64,000 bases of DNA, from contig NZ_QMHN01000004.1 in assembly GCF_003313385.1 (NCBI RefSeq), forward strand, positions 312,531 through 376,530, given 5' to 3'. The notes beneath the pieces are model-generated. The model saw nothing but the letters and a program-made list of their open reading frames with translations. It was not told where the DNA came from and did no database searches. A program made the position numbers and the translations under genes. This DNA comes from Pedobacter chitinilyticus (GTDB lineage: Bacteria > Bacteroidota > Bacteroidia > Sphingobacteriales > Sphingobacteriaceae). Each line of letters begins with the position of its first letter. Position 1 is the stretch's first letter. Shown here one piece after another: positions 55,801 to 64,000 of the stretch.

Positions 55801-56527
55801 AGCAAAAGCCGTATTTGGTTTTTGGCCCGCACACACCATCGGTGATGATATAGAGCTTGATGTAGCGAGCAGCACTTTGAAAGTTACGCCAGAATTAAAA
55901 AATGGCAAGGCCGAAAAAGTGAGAATTCATACTTTACGCCAACAGGCCGAAAAAGTAGATGGACAGCCTTACTATGCTTTGTCTGATTTTATTGCCTCGA
56001 AAGAGAGCGGAGTAGAAGATTATTTTGGAGGTTTTGCATTAACCGCAGGAATTGGTTGTGATGAGCTGGTAGCCGAATATGAAAAACATCACGATGATTA
56101 TAACAGCATCATGGTAAAGGCCTTGGCCGATCGTTTGGCGGAAGCCTTTGCAGAGAAATTGCATGAATTGGTACGTAAGGATTATTGGGGTTATGCCAAG
56201 GAAGAGAATTTCTCTAATGCAGATTTGATTAAGGAACAATATGTAGGTATTCGTCCAGCACCAGGTTATCCAGCTTGTCCTGAACATACCGAAAAAGGAA
56301 CGTTGTTTGCCCTGTTGGAAGCGGAGGAGAAAATAGGTTTGCGCATTACCGAAAGTTACGCCATGTACCCAACGGCTGCCGTAAGTGGTTTTTATTTCTC
56401 GCATCCAGAATCGAAATATTTTGGTTTAGGTAAAATCAGCAAGGAACAAATAGAGGATTATGCAGTAAGGAAAAACTTAGATGTAGAAGAAGTGGAAAGG
56501 TGGTTAGCGCCGAATTTAGCATATTAA
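52823..56527 (+). CDS. metH: Cobalamin-dependent methionine synthase
   Basis: Transfers a methyl group from 5-methyltetrahydrofolate to homocysteine via B12. 1234 residues, all four modules: homocysteine/zinc domain (Cys243 in GFNCALG; Cys306 and Cys307 in GGCCGTT), pterin-binding domain ([13 protein letters not shown], then [14 protein letters not shown]), B12 domain with DVHDIGKN (His758 as lower axial ligand), and the C-terminal reactivation domain ([30 protein letters not shown] block). It matches E. coli MetH in length. It is the first gene of the SAM-controlled operon. Confidence 0.98.
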   Translation: MSRIREELEKRILIIDGAMGTMIQRYTLTEEDFRGERFANHTCDVKGNNDLLNITRPDIIKAIHTEYLEAGADIVETNTFSTQRISMADYQMEELSYELSYEGARIAKEATTEFMAKFPDRKCFVAGAIGPTNRTLSLSPDVNDPGFRAISYDELFDAYYEQIRGLVDGGSDVLLIETIFDTLNAKVAIAAIKQYEEVVGKKLEIMISGTITDASGRTLSGQTAEAFLNSVAHANPLSIGFNCALGAKEMRPHIEELAAKAACYVSAYPNAGLPNEFGAYDELPHETAHLVDDFITSGFVNIVGGCCGTTPDHIGCIAKKAAAAHPRKIPTIAPYLRLSGLEPVTITPESIFVNVGERTNITGSPKFSKLILGGDYEAALAVALQQVEGGAQIIDVNMDEGMIDSEAAMTKFLNLIASEPDIAKLPIMVDSSKWTVIEAGLKCLQGKGIVNSISLKEGEEIFKANARKIMRYGAAVVVMAFDEQGQADNYDRRVEICTRSYRILVDEIGFPPQDIIFDPNILTVATGLEEHNNYAVDFIEATRWIKQNLPHAKVSGGVSNISFSFRGNNVVREAMHSAFLYHAIHAGLDMGIVNAGMLEVYQEIEPELLERVEDVLLNRRDDATERLVEFAETVKNKGKVVVKDEAWRQGTVEERLSHSLVKGIVEFLDDDVEEARQKYSRPIQVIEGPLMDGMNIVGDLFGAGKMFLPQVVKSARVMKKAVAYLLPFIEEEKLANPDASQGSSAGKILLATVKGDVHDIGKNIVGVVLACNNFEIVDMGVMVPAQEIIKKAKEINADIIGLSGLITPSLDEMVHFAKEMEREGFTIPLIVGGATTSRIHAAVKIAPNYSGPAIHVLDASRSVTVCSTLMNGELRQSYIDQIKAEYDKAREAHLNKRSDKRFKTLEEARANKFQIDLTQVAAAPKFTGTKVLEDFPLEELLPYIDWTPFFHTWELRGSYPRIFEDKNVGDEAKKLFDDAQALLKRIVDEKLLKAKAVFGFWPAHTIGDDIELDVASSTLKVTPELKNGKAEKVRIHTLRQQAEKVDGQPYYALSDFIASKESGVEDYFGGFALTAGIGCDELVAEYEKHHDDYNSIMVKALADRLAEAFAEKLHELVRKDYWGYAKEENFSNADLIKEQYVGIRPAPGYPACPEHTEKGTLFALLEAEEKIGLRITESYAMYPTAAVSGFYFSHPESKYFGLGKISKEQIEDYAVRKNLDVEEVERWLAPNLAY

Positions 56528-56552
56528 AGTTGCGGGTTACGAGTTAAAAGTT
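56527..56552. repeat. Left arm of inverted repeat flanking the four-helix-bundle gene
   Basis: AAGTTGCGGGTTACGAGTTA and onward to 56552, just after the metH stop. It pairs with 56962-56987 (21 of 26 positions). Confidence 0.7.
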
Positions 56553-56572
56553 ACAGGTTTAACAGTATAAAA

Positions 56573-56947
56573 ATGGAAAAAGAAAAAAAAGCATACGTAG
56601 ACCTAGAAGTTTGGAAAGAAGCAAGAGCTTTAGCGAATAATATCTATCAAGCAACCAAGCTCTTTCCAAAAGAAGAAATATTTGGACTGGTTAGTCAAAT
56701 GAGAAGATGTGCAGTTTCAATACCTTCAAATATTGCTGAGGGCTGTGGTAGAAATCATCCAAAAGATAGTGTTCAATTTTTCTTTATAGCCAGAGGCTCG
56801 ATTTATGAGCTAGAAACTCAACTTTATATTTCTTTTGATCAGGGATATATTGATGAAATAACAATGAAGTCTAATCTGCAACAACTTGAAACCACTAGAA
56901 AATTACTAAACGGGTTTATTAAATATTACCAGCAATTAATCAAATAA
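56573..56947 (+). CDS. Four-helix-bundle protein (23S rRNA intervening-sequence type)
   Basis: 124 residues. It starts with the family's DLEVWKEARALANNIYQAT and contains LVSQMRRCAVSIPSNIAEGC, GRNHPKDSVQFFFIARGSIY and YELETQLYIS, all landmarks of the S23/IVP four-helix bundle. Such genes occur inside 23S rRNA intervening sequences in some bacteria and also at scattered chromosomal sites; the function is unknown, with an RNA- or DNA-linked mobile role suspected. Here it splits metH and metF and sits inside inverted repeats. Its codon use is more A-rich than its neighbours. Confidence 0.93.
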   Translation: MEKEKKAYVDLEVWKEARALANNIYQATKLFPKEEIFGLVSQMRRCAVSIPSNIAEGCGRNHPKDSVQFFFIARGSIYELETQLYISFDQGYIDEITMKSNLQQLETTRKLLNGFIKYYQQLIK

Positions 56948-56961
56948 CACTCTAAACGCGC

Positions 56962-56987
56962 AACTCTCAACCCGTAACCCATAACTT
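56962..56987. repeat. Right arm of inverted repeat flanking the four-helix-bundle gene
   Basis: AACTCTCAACCCGTAACCCA and onward to 56987, 4 nt before the metF ATG. Reverse complement of the left arm at 56527 with five mismatches of 26. Confidence 0.7.
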
Positions 56988-56991
56988 AAAA

Positions 56992-57945
56992 ATGAAGATT
57001 ACAGAACATATTAAAAACGCAAAAGGAAAAACCTTATTCTCATTTGAACTTTTACCACCGATAAAAGGACAAAGTATCGATTGGATTTACAATGGTATTG
57101 AACCTTTGTTAGAATTTCAACCACCTTTTATTGACGTTACTTCGTTAAGGGAAGACTACATCTACAAAGAACAACCTAACGGCTTATTGCAAAAGGTATC
57201 CTATCGTAAACGTCCAGGAACTATTGCCATTTGTGCTGCCATTATCCATAAATATAAAATTGATGCCGTTCCACACTTAATTTGTGGTGGCTTTACCAAG
57301 GAAGAAACAGAGAATGCACTGATAGATCTGCAGTTTTTGGGGATTGACAATGTATTGGCTTTGAGAGGTGACGCTCGTAAAGCTGACAGTTCTTTTGTGC
57401 CTACGCCAGGTGGACACGCTTATGCTACCGACCTTATCCAGCATATCAAAAACCATAATGAAGGGAAGTTCCTGCACGAAGATGTAGAAACCTTTAAAAG
57501 TGACTTCTGTATCGGCGTAGCGGGCTATCCAGAGAAACATTTCGAAGCTCCTAACCTCAATACTGATTTCAAATACCTGAAGCAAAAGGTAGACATGGGC
57601 GCTGGATTTATCGTAACCCAAATGTTTTTTGATAACCAGAAATATTTTGAGTTTGTAAGAAAATGTAGAGAGAATGATATCAATGTACCTATTATTCCAG
57701 GTTTAAAACCCATCAGTACTTTAGGTCAAGTAACGGCTTTGCCTAAGATATTCCATATTGATTTGCCAGACGAATTAACGGATGCCTTATCGCACGCTAA
57801 AACCAATGCAGAAGCCAAAGAAATAGGAACAGCTGCTATGATTAAGCAATGTAAAGAGTTGATTGAATTTGGAGCGCCTGTATTGCATTTTTATACGATG
57901 GGTAAACCTGATCAAACGAAGGAAATTGCAAAAGCTGTTTTTTAA
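56992..57945 (+). CDS. metF: 5,10-Methylenetetrahydrofolate reductase
   Basis: Flavoprotein that makes 5-methyltetrahydrofolate, the methyl donor for MetH. 317 residues of TIM-barrel type: FSFELLPPIKGQ, a folate/FAD region PHLICGGFTKEETENALIDL, NVLALRGDARKAD, FCIGVAGYPEKH, FIVTQMFFDNQKYFEF and IIPGLKPI. It is the last gene of the metH operon, preceded closely by the inserted bundle gene. Confidence 0.96.
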   Translation: MKITEHIKNAKGKTLFSFELLPPIKGQSIDWIYNGIEPLLEFQPPFIDVTSLREDYIYKEQPNGLLQKVSYRKRPGTIAICAAIIHKYKIDAVPHLICGGFTKEETENALIDLQFLGIDNVLALRGDARKADSSFVPTPGGHAYATDLIQHIKNHNEGKFLHEDVETFKSDFCIGVAGYPEKHFEAPNLNTDFKYLKQKVDMGAGFIVTQMFFDNQKYFEFVRKCRENDINVPIIPGLKPISTLGQVTALPKIFHIDLPDELTDALSHAKTNAEAKEIGTAAMIKQCKELIEFGAPVLHFYTMGKPDQTKEIAKAVF

Positions 57946-58054
57946 ATGAATTTTGAGAAGCAAGCTAGTTTTAGGTAATGTAAAAAATACAAAACCTTTT
58001 TTAAATTAGACAGTTATCTTACAAAGCTATGCTAGCATAGTAACTTAGAAGACT

Positions 58055-58062
58055 TATATTTG
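58055..58062 (+). promoter_or_regulatory. -7 box of the 58067 gene
   Basis: TATATTTG, four bases ahead of the ATG at 58067; near-leaderless. Confidence 0.5.
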
Positions 58063-58066
58063 CTGC

Positions 58067-58381
58067 ATGAAAAAACAAAAACTGAGGAGCCTAATGATGC
58101 TTTGCCTACTTTTTTTGCTGGGCATGGTATATAGTGCGCATGTTTTTGTAATGGATAGTGAGCAGACTGTGCAAACAGCAACAACGGATGTCAATGATGA
58201 CAATACAGAAAGTGGAGAAGAGAAGGTAAAAGAAACATCCCATCATTTCTTCCTGCTGGAAAAAATGCGTTATCATTTAAAACCGTTAACCTCTATTGTG
58301 GTGAATTTAAACGATCACATGGAGACTGCGCTTCCAGACGCTTACCTTCAGCTAAGCACACCCCCGCCTGATTTTGCTTAA
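58067..58381 (+). CDS. Small membrane-anchored protein, unrecognised
   Basis: 104 residues. One N-terminal hydrophobic helix (LRSLMMLCLLFLLGMVYSA, ~7-25) is followed by an acidic, Thr/Asp-rich stretch (TATTDVNDDNTESGEEK) and a His-containing segment (KETSHHFFLLEKMRYHLKP). It may be anchored and exposed on the outer side, or be a signal-peptide protein. No known family. A 122-nt gap leads to the S74-like gene on the same strand. Confidence 0.6.
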   Translation: MKKQKLRSLMMLCLLFLLGMVYSAHVFVMDSEQTVQTATTDVNDDNTESGEEKVKETSHHFFLLEKMRYHLKPLTSIVVNLNDHMETALPDAYLQLSTPPPDFA

Positions 58382-58503
58382 ATCTTAGCAAAGAAAAATC
58401 AAACCAATACCAAATTTTTATAGATATAAATGTATTAACGATGAAACCATTGTGATTTGCTAGTCAATCACCATTGGCTCATCATCATCATCCACAAATT
58501 AAA

Positions 58504-58920
58504 ATGAAAAAATCACTTTTATTGGGTGCTATTGCCATAGTTGGCTTTGCCCTTAACACCAACGCACAAACAGTTAAGCAAACCGAAATTACTTCGATAG
58601 ATAATTCATTAAATACCGTTTTAAAGCTTAAGCCAATCAATTTTAGCTATGATAAAGATTGGGCTGGTAAATTGAAATTAAGCACACAAAAACAAAGCGG
58701 ATTTGCAGTTGAAGAAGTTGCTAAGGTTGCTCCAGAATTGGTGGTTAATCAACAAAAGACATACACTGCTGGTAAAAACAGTACTAAAACGGCCACCGTT
58801 CCTGTAGTAGATTATGAAACCCTTATTCCGCTTTTGGTAGGTAGCATTAAAGAACAGCAGCTACAAATAGAAGCCCTGAAAAAGGAAATCAGCTTATTAA
58901 GAAGCGCAAAATCAAAATAA
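58504..58920 (+). CDS. Exported stand-alone S74-like (tail-fibre chaperone) domain protein
   Basis: 138 residues from the ATG at 58504; the longer frame from 58474 adds an unlikely His-rich piece before the signal peptide. The signal is KKSLLLGAIAIVGFALNTNA. The rest is close to the endosialidase-type intramolecular chaperone: LNTVLKLKPINFSYDKDW, SGFAVEEVAKVAPELV, VVDYETLIPLLVGSIKEQQL, and a C-terminal coiled coil. Normally this domain ends a much longer fibre that it helps fold; here there is no fibre part. Confidence 0.75.
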   Translation: MKKSLLLGAIAIVGFALNTNAQTVKQTEITSIDNSLNTVLKLKPINFSYDKDWAGKLKLSTQKQSGFAVEEVAKVAPELVVNQQKTYTAGKNSTKTATVPVVDYETLIPLLVGSIKEQQLQIEALKKEISLLRSAKSK

Positions 58921-58929
58921 TAAAGAAAG

Positions 58930-58953
58930 GCCAGCTAAAAAGCTGGCTTTTTT
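58930..58953 (+). terminator. Terminator after the S74-like gene
   Basis: GCCAGCT (58930-58936), loop AAAA, AGCTGGC (58941-58947), then six T. Confidence 0.9.
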
Positions 58954-59020
58954 GTGATTAAGCCATTTTATGTTTATAATCAGTCTAAATAAGAGTATAT
59001 TTGTCGAAATTTTTTGAAGA

Positions 59021-59554
59021 TTGTTAGCCGAAACCCATCACACTTTATCCATTAACCGAGACACCTTTGAAAAGGTCTATCACCAGTATTGGGAAAAAGT
59101 TTATGCGGTTTGTTATAATAACATTCGAGATGTTGAAGTGGCCAAAGAAATGGTGCAGGACATCTTTAAATCTTTATGGGAACGTAGGGAGGAGCTCGAA
59201 CTTGAAAACATCGGTCATTATCTTATTCGTTCTGCCAAGTACAAAACCTTCGAGTATATCAGGAACAAAACCACTAGGCAAAGATTAGACGAGTTTAATT
59301 ACCAAGGCTGTGTAAATGCCAGTAATTGCACCGAGGAGCAGGTGCTGTTCAACGATTTAAAGGAAAATGTGAACTTGTTGGTAGATACACTTCCCTGTCA
59401 ATGCAAAAGGGTATATAAAATGAGTAGGGAAGAAGGCCTGAGCAATAAAGAAATCGCAGCAAAACTGGCCATTTCCGAAAGAGCGGTAGAATATCATATT
59501 ACCAGGGCAATGACAACGCTTAAACAAAAACTAGCTATCTTCAATAAAAAATAA
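59021..59554 (+). CDS. ECF-type RNA polymerase sigma factor
   Basis: 177 residues, starting at TTG (no ATG is available before the conserved region). Region 2: FEKVYHQYWEKVYAVCYNN, VAKEMVQDIFKSLWERREEL. Region 4: RVYKMSREEGLSNKEIAAKL, AISERAVEYHITRAMTTLKQ. This is the large Bacteroidota ECF class paired with FecR-like anti-sigmas. TATATTTG at 58996-59003 is a likely -7 box. It should direct transcription of the DUF4374/receptor genes that follow. Confidence 0.92.
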   Translation: MLAETHHTLSINRDTFEKVYHQYWEKVYAVCYNNIRDVEVAKEMVQDIFKSLWERREELELENIGHYLIRSAKYKTFEYIRNKTTRQRLDEFNYQGCVNASNCTEEQVLFNDLKENVNLLVDTLPCQCKRVYKMSREEGLSNKEIAAKLAISERAVEYHITRAMTTLKQKLAIFNKK

Positions 59555-59637
59555 ACAAAACATACGGGAGTAGCCCACTAAAGCTACTACTCTTTAAAAG
59601 CTTAGAAATCGTTAATTTTGTGTTGTAAATTACGTTG

Positions 59638-60288
59638 ATGAAAGTGACAGCTGATCTTATAGAAAAATATCATCATAACCTTTGTACTCTAGAAGAGCGC
59701 AAAGCGGTTGAAGATTGGCTAATGAACAGCGATGTTGATGAATTGGAGTTTCACAGCGAAAATGACAAGCAATTGGTGAAGGACGATATGTGGAAGAACA
59801 TTGCTACAGTGGAGCCTGATCAATCTGCTCCAAAACAACAGCTTTTGCGCCCTGCTTCCTACTACATGTGGAAAGGAGCAGTAGCCGCTACGTTATTGAT
59901 CGCGTTACTAGGCGTTGCGTTCTATTATGTTAATCGCAACAGCGAGAAAACGGTTGAGTTTGTAGCATTTCACAACAAATCGGCACTAAAGGTCAATCAT
60001 ATCAGCGCTAGAGAATACAGCTTGGCGATTGGACCAGAGACTTCTGCAGAAATCAATGCGCAAAATGGGGTGATCGATTTAACGGGAAGTATCCTGATTT
60101 CTCCAAAACGGGATATAGAACTTAAGTTTGACGGTGCCGTAAACACACTAAGTTTAAAAAAAGGACAAACCTATATTATTTTGAATAGCAAGTCTGGTAA
60201 CCATGGGTTAATTGTGGTCAATGAGAAAAACCTGATTAACTTGCCGCCACTTATTCAAAAAAAATTGATCCAAGAATTCGATATTTAA
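59638..60288 (+). CDS. Short FecR-like anti-sigma factor
   Basis: 216 residues from the ATG at 59638. An N-terminal cytosolic anti-sigma part (LIEKYHHNLCTLEERKAVED, WLMN) is followed by one membrane helix (MWKGAVAATLLIALLGVAFYY, ~78-98) and a short periplasmic FecR-like domain (GPETSAEINAQNGVIDLTGS). Typical Bacteroidota FecR proteins have ~330-390 residues with a C-terminal DUF4974 domain; that part is missing. It lies 83 nt after the sigma gene and should inhibit it. Confidence 0.85.
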   Translation: MKVTADLIEKYHHNLCTLEERKAVEDWLMNSDVDELEFHSENDKQLVKDDMWKNIATVEPDQSAPKQQLLRPASYYMWKGAVAATLLIALLGVAFYYVNRNSEKTVEFVAFHNKSALKVNHISAREYSLAIGPETSAEINAQNGVIDLTGSILISPKRDIELKFDGAVNTLSLKKGQTYIILNSKSGNHGLIVVNEKNLINLPPLIQKKLIQEFDI

Positions 60289-60304
60289 GCGCTCTAATTT
60301 CCCT

Positions 60305-61528
60305 ATGAACAAAGCTATGGCAAGCCAGTTAAAAATGATGATTGTTTTTGGATTGGGATTACTGTGCCTCTATGCTTGCAAAAATGCTTCTTCATCTTCA
60401 AATCAGCCAAAGAGATATAGCCTACATTTGATCGATATGGAAGGCAAAGAATATGTTGTAGCTACCGACGATTTGGATGCGGGGCTGATTAAACCCGAAA
60501 AAGTGACGGAAGCGCTTCCAGATACTGTTTCCAGAAGCATTATTGTAAAGGATGGCTATTATTATTCGTTGCAAAGGAAATCGGATATTTTAACCAAGTA
60601 TGCGTTGAAAAATGAAAAGCTACAACCTGTTGCTCATTTAAAATTGGATGACTATAGTGAAGAAAATTTCATTTGGATAGGTAAGGATACGTTGCTGCTA
60701 AGTGGATTGAATAATGCTTCTAATATCGCTAAATATTACCTTATCAATACCCAAAAAATGCAGGTGTTGGCGCATGGCCTATTGGATATAGAAAAGCCTA
60801 AGGGTAAGTTTATTTCGACTTCTATTGGTTTTGTAGATCAACGGAAAGATACGCTTTTTGCGGGTTATACTTTTCATCCGCCAATGAGAGACGGAAACTA
60901 TACCACGAGTGATACCATGTATATTTCCCGATTGAAATATCCAGAAATGAAAAGCTTGGGGCTTCAAAAGGAAGTGCGTTCTACGTATCCAGCGGGAGTG
61001 AATGTTGTACAACATAATGAATTTACTGATGAACACGGAGATTTTTATTTCATGTCGTGTCCAGGCATAGCCATGGGCAACCGTACCGATTTACCGACCG
61101 CTATCTTCAGAATAAAGGCCAAGAGTAATGTGGTTGATCCAAACTATTTATTCAACTTATCTTCCTCTAAAATTGCTAACCACGCTTACGGGCTTTGGTA
61201 TATTGGAAAAGACCAAGCTATTGTCCGTTCAGAAAGAAAAGACCTTTATAAAGGACTGTCAGATCACTACAGTACGCCTCATTTTGAATTTTACTTGCTA
61301 GATATTGCCAAACAACAGGTCATTAAAAAATTAGCCCTGCCATTGGATAAAGGAACTCGTAAAGAAGCGGTATTGGTTAAGGGAGATACCGTTTACATTG
61401 CAGTAAACTCTGCTACAGAAGGCAATTATATCTGGAACTATAACGTCAAAACTGGGAAGCTATCCAAAGGTCTTCAAATTGGTGGCGTGGCGGCATTTAT
61501 CGTACGCTTGGACAAATTGGCGCCATAG
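60305..61528 (+). CDS. DUF4374-type lipoprotein
   Basis: 407 residues. The signal with lipobox (MIVFGLGLLCLYACK) lipidates Cys25. The body is a beta-propeller-like fold with repeats around YYYSLQRKSDILTKYALKNE, EENFIWIGKDTLLLSGL, MYISRLKYPEMKSLGLQKEV and WYIGKDQAIVRSERKD. DUF4374 proteins often sit beside TonB-dependent receptors for iron-complex uptake, so a substrate-binding or sensing role at the outer surface is likely but unproven. 16 nt after the anti-sigma stop. Confidence 0.8.
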   Translation: MNKAMASQLKMMIVFGLGLLCLYACKNASSSSNQPKRYSLHLIDMEGKEYVVATDDLDAGLIKPEKVTEALPDTVSRSIIVKDGYYYSLQRKSDILTKYALKNEKLQPVAHLKLDDYSEENFIWIGKDTLLLSGLNNASNIAKYYLINTQKMQVLAHGLLDIEKPKGKFISTSIGFVDQRKDTLFAGYTFHPPMRDGNYTTSDTMYISRLKYPEMKSLGLQKEVRSTYPAGVNVVQHNEFTDEHGDFYFMSCPGIAMGNRTDLPTAIFRIKAKSNVVDPNYLFNLSSSKIANHAYGLWYIGKDQAIVRSERKDLYKGLSDHYSTPHFEFYLLDIAKQQVIKKLALPLDKGTRKEAVLVKGDTVYIAVNSATEGNYIWNYNVKTGKLSKGLQIGGVAAFIVRLDKLAP

Positions 61529-61628
61529 TCAATTCTATTCTTTGTTTGTTTAGACTTATTTTAAATTTTTTCAATTTCTACCTTCGGGAAGCTGCGACTT
61601 GTGCTACTCTCTTCAAAAAAGCACAATA

Positions 61629-64000
61629 ATGTTTCGGTTAAAAATCCTGTTATCTTTCATTTTATCAATTCCTATATTAGTTGTTAATGCTCAGCAGAAT
61701 GCCAGTATTTCTGGCTTCGTAACAGATAGTGCCGGTGCCATCACAGGAGCATCGGCGCTTCTTAAAGGCTCAAAAATTGGCGTCACTACCAATAGCGAAG
61801 GTTACTTCCAAATTAAAAATGTAAGGCCAGGCAGTTATACTTTGCTCATTTCCTACATCGGTTTTAAAGGAATCAGTAGAAATATCAATGTTAAAGAGGG
61901 GCAACAGCTAAAGCTCGATTTCATGTTACAGTCTAATCTCAATGATTTAGAGGTGATAGATATTAAAGGGAGAACGGCTACTACAGAATTAAAGCAATCT
62001 GGGTTTACCGTTAACGCTATTGATCTAAAGGCTTTCCAAAATAGCAGTGCCGATTTAAATATGGTGTTAAATAGGAGTACAGGCGTAAAAGTGAGAGAAG
62101 CTGGTGGGATGGGTTCTGATTTTAACTTCACTTTAAATGGACTCTCTGGCAGGCAGGTTCGATTTTTTATCGATGGTATTCCTATGGAATCTTTCGGGAA
62201 TTCATTCGGATTAAATAATATCCCAGTTAATTTGGCTGAGCGAATTGAAGTTTATAAAGGCGTTGTTCCTGTAGAGTTAGGTGCTGACGCATTGGGCGGT
62301 GCGGTGAATATCATCACTAATCAATCGGCGCCAAAATTTTTAGATGCCAGCATCAGCTATGGCTCATTTAATACCGTTCGTGCAGCTGTTTCAGGTAAAT
62401 ACACCGATCAAAAAACAGGCTTGTATGTGAATGCCAATGCTTATCACAATTACTCCGATAACAACTATTTGATGCGTAGTAATCCGAAATACGATGCCGC
62501 CATTAAGGTAGTGGAAAATGGAGAGCTGGTAGAGCGGGACGTAAGAAGATTTCACAGCGCTTATAGATCTACTGCTGGACAAATTGGTGTGGGGGTAACT
62601 AATAAAAAATGGGCAGATAGACTAGAGTTGACCGTGTTATATGCTGATACCTATAAGGAGATACAAACTGGTGCTACCCAAGATAAAGTGATTGGTGAAG
62701 TGACCAACAATGAGAGGTTTTTCATGCCGACCATTAAGTATAAGAAAACTAATTTTTTAACCCGCGGTTTAACGGCTACTTTCTTTGCTTCAACCTCTAT
62801 TCAGCGCTCACACGTACCTGACACAGGTAATTACGTATACACATGGAGCGGTAAAGGCAGACCAGAACCAATTTCTGGAGAGCTTTATGGTATTAAAAGT
62901 ATCTATCACTACCGCAATACAGCCAATTTAGCAAGGGCAAATTTTAGTTATGAGATCGATGACAATAACAGCTTCAATCTTAATTATAACTATAGCCACT
63001 TCGCTCGTAGAGCTACCGAAGATCTAGGCATCGTGAAAAATAACACGTTTGAAGAGCCCAATACCATTGGAAAGCACGTTGCGGGAATTGCCTATCAGAA
63101 TAATTTATTGGATAAGAGATTAATCACTTCAGTGTTTGCAAAGTTCTATGCCTTAAATGCCTTGGTGCGTAATGCCGTTTATTTCTCCCAAAATCAAACT
63201 TATCTAAGATCCGATTCGAAGACTTCGAACAATTATTTTGGCTATGGTGCAGCAACAAGATACAGAATAACTAATGACTTCGGGATCAAGGCTTCTTATG
63301 AACATGCCTATCGATTACAAGAAGGAGAAGAACTATTTGGTAATGGGATAGATGTTACTTCAAACATTGCTTTAAAACCAGAAAACAGTGATAACATCAA
63401 TGTCGGTGGTTTCTATCATTTTATGTTAACAGAACAACATCTTTTCGGGTTAGAAGCTTCTTACTTTTTTAGAAACGCTAAAGATTTCATCTACTTTATT
63501 CCTAGTGGCGGCGTGTACTCGATGTACAACAATTTAGCAGGGGCTAAAATTAATGGAGTAGAGTTGGAAGCAAGATACACCTATACCAACTTGTTGAACT
63601 TTTCAGTGAATGGAACCTACCAAAATGCGGTGAGTCGCCAACGCTATGAACCCAATACCAGCACACCAGATGCCACTTATGGCGACCGTATCCCTAACCA
63701 ACCTTGGTTTTATGCAAATGCCAATTTAGAGATTGGTATAAATGATGTTTGGGCAAAAGGCAACCGTTTGCAGCTGAGCTTATCAAGCCAATTTGTAAAC
63801 TGGTTTTATTTGAATTGGGAAAGTCGGGGTAGCATCGAATCTAAAAATAAAATCCCAACCCAATTGTCACATAACGCAGCATTGTCTTACTCCGTAGCCC
63901 AAGGCAGATATAGCATTGCGGTAGAGGTCAACAACTTCACGAACGAATTGCTGTACGACAATTTTAGGTTACAAAAACCAGGGCGTTCGGCATTCATGAA
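61629..64000 (+). CDS. TonB-dependent receptor, 3' end cut by window edge
   Basis: About 790 residues present, no stop before the edge. Signal peptide (LKILLSFILSIPILVVNA), then a carboxypeptidase-regulatory-like domain (ASISGFVTDSAGAITGASAL), a plug domain (NSSADLNMVLNRSTGVKVRE, RQVRFFIDGIPMESFGNSFG, ALGGAVNIITNQ) and a beta-barrel to the edge (KPENSDNINVGGFYHFML). No STN domain precedes it. By its position it is the transporter controlled by the sigma/anti-sigma pair; ligand probably an iron complex, by analogy only. The last visible residues (KPGRSAFM) suggest the end is close. Confidence 0.93.
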   Translation, partial: MFRLKILLSFILSIPILVVNAQQNASISGFVTDSAGAITGASALLKGSKIGVTTNSEGYFQIKNVRPGSYTLLISYIGFKGISRNINVKEGQQLKLDFMLQSNLNDLEVIDIKGRTATTELKQSGFTVNAIDLKAFQNSSADLNMVLNRSTGVKVREAGGMGSDFNFTLNGLSGRQVRFFIDGIPMESFGNSFGLNNIPVNLAERIEVYKGVVPVELGADALGGAVNIITNQSAPKFLDASISYGSFNTVRAAVSGKYTDQKTGLYVNANAYHNYSDNNYLMRSNPKYDAAIKVVENGELVERDVRRFHSAYRSTAGQIGVGVTNKKWADRLELTVLYADTYKEIQTGATQDKVIGEVTNNERFFMPTIKYKKTNFLTRGLTATFFASTSIQRSHVPDTGNYVYTWSGKGRPEPISGELYGIKSIYHYRNTANLARANFSYEIDDNNSFNLNYNYSHFARRATEDLGIVKNNTFEEPNTIGKHVAGIAYQNNLLDKRLITSVFAKFYALNALVRNAVYFSQNQTYLRSDSKTSNNYFGYGAATRYRITNDFGIKASYEHAYRLQEGEELFGNGIDVTSNIALKPENSDNINVGGFYHFMLTEQHLFGLEASYFFRNAKDFIYFIPSGGVYSMYNNLAGAKINGVELEARYTYTNLLNFSVNGTYQNAVSRQRYEPNTSTPDATYGDRIPNQPWFYANANLEIGINDVWAKGNRLQLSLSSQFVNWFYLNWESRGSIESKNKIPTQLSHNAALSYSVAQGRYSIAVEVNNFTNELLYDNFRLQKPGRSAFM

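Noticed and set aside
58474..58503. Longer start giving a His-rich N-terminus to the S74-like protein
   Set aside because: It would place ten residues before a proper signal peptide; the ATG at 58504 fits better.

Overview
The window looks like chromosomal DNA from a Bacteroidota bacterium, most likely Sphingobacteriaceae and Pedobacter-like. Support for this: AT-rich coding sequence with TTG/TTA leucine and CGT arginine codons, TAnnTTTG-type -7 promoter boxes with almost no Shine-Dalgarno sequences, an ~1100-residue SecA with a SEC-C tail, a LytS/LytTR pair, DUF4369-TlpA and DUF4251 proteins, a PadR-PspC pair, TonB-dependent receptors, and an ECF sigma/FecR-type locus. I saw no rRNA or tRNA genes, phage genes, transposases or CRISPR array. 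Genus assignment is inference.

Layout. 0-13.3 kb: a run of mostly minus-strand metabolic genes. It holds ilvE (cut by the left edge), tryptophan 2,3-dioxygenase, a phosphoserine-phosphatase-like HAD protein fused to a remnant of phosphoglycerate dehydrogenase, and an SDR reductase. A plus-strand pair (a degenerate arginase-fold protein and a TlpA-like thioredoxin) interrupts the run. Then come purD, a tightly overlapping three-gene unit ending in a pirin-like bicupin, and a LytS/LytTR two-component pair. 13.4-25.2 kb: plus-strand housekeeping genes: secA, a SPOR protein, an M20 amidohydrolase, an SGNH hydrolase, dnaG, yraN and a glutaminyl cyclotransferase. 25.3-38.5 kb: DUF4251, pgi, a second (exported) M20 enzyme, prfB with its +1 recoding site, an esterase, a YfhO-type membrane protein, an FN3 protein and a TPR sensor kinase. 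38.8-50 kb: a VOC protein, a large MG2/plug-domain export-side protein, an outer-membrane beta-barrel receptor, the padR-pspC pair with a clear operator palindrome, and an S41 protease. 50-58 kb: murQ, BI-1, and a methionine-cycle operon (SAM-I riboswitch, metH, an inserted four-helix-bundle gene, metF). 58-64 kb: two small exported proteins, then an ECF sigma factor, a short FecR-like anti-sigma, a DUF4374 lipoprotein and a TonB-dependent receptor running off the right edge.

The intergenic DNA is unusually rich in structure: several families of palindromic repeats, a ~235-bp tandem duplication at 29.7-30.2 kb, two copies of a 33-nt palindrome, two copies of a structured CCCG-type repeat, and a ~13-unit array of ~21-bp near-palindromes at 39.34-39.60 kb. 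The strongest candidates for something under-described are that array, the HAD-SerA fusion that has lost its NAD domain, the arginase-fold protein with replaced metal ligands, and the inverted-repeat-flanked four-helix-bundle cassette inside the metH-metF operon.
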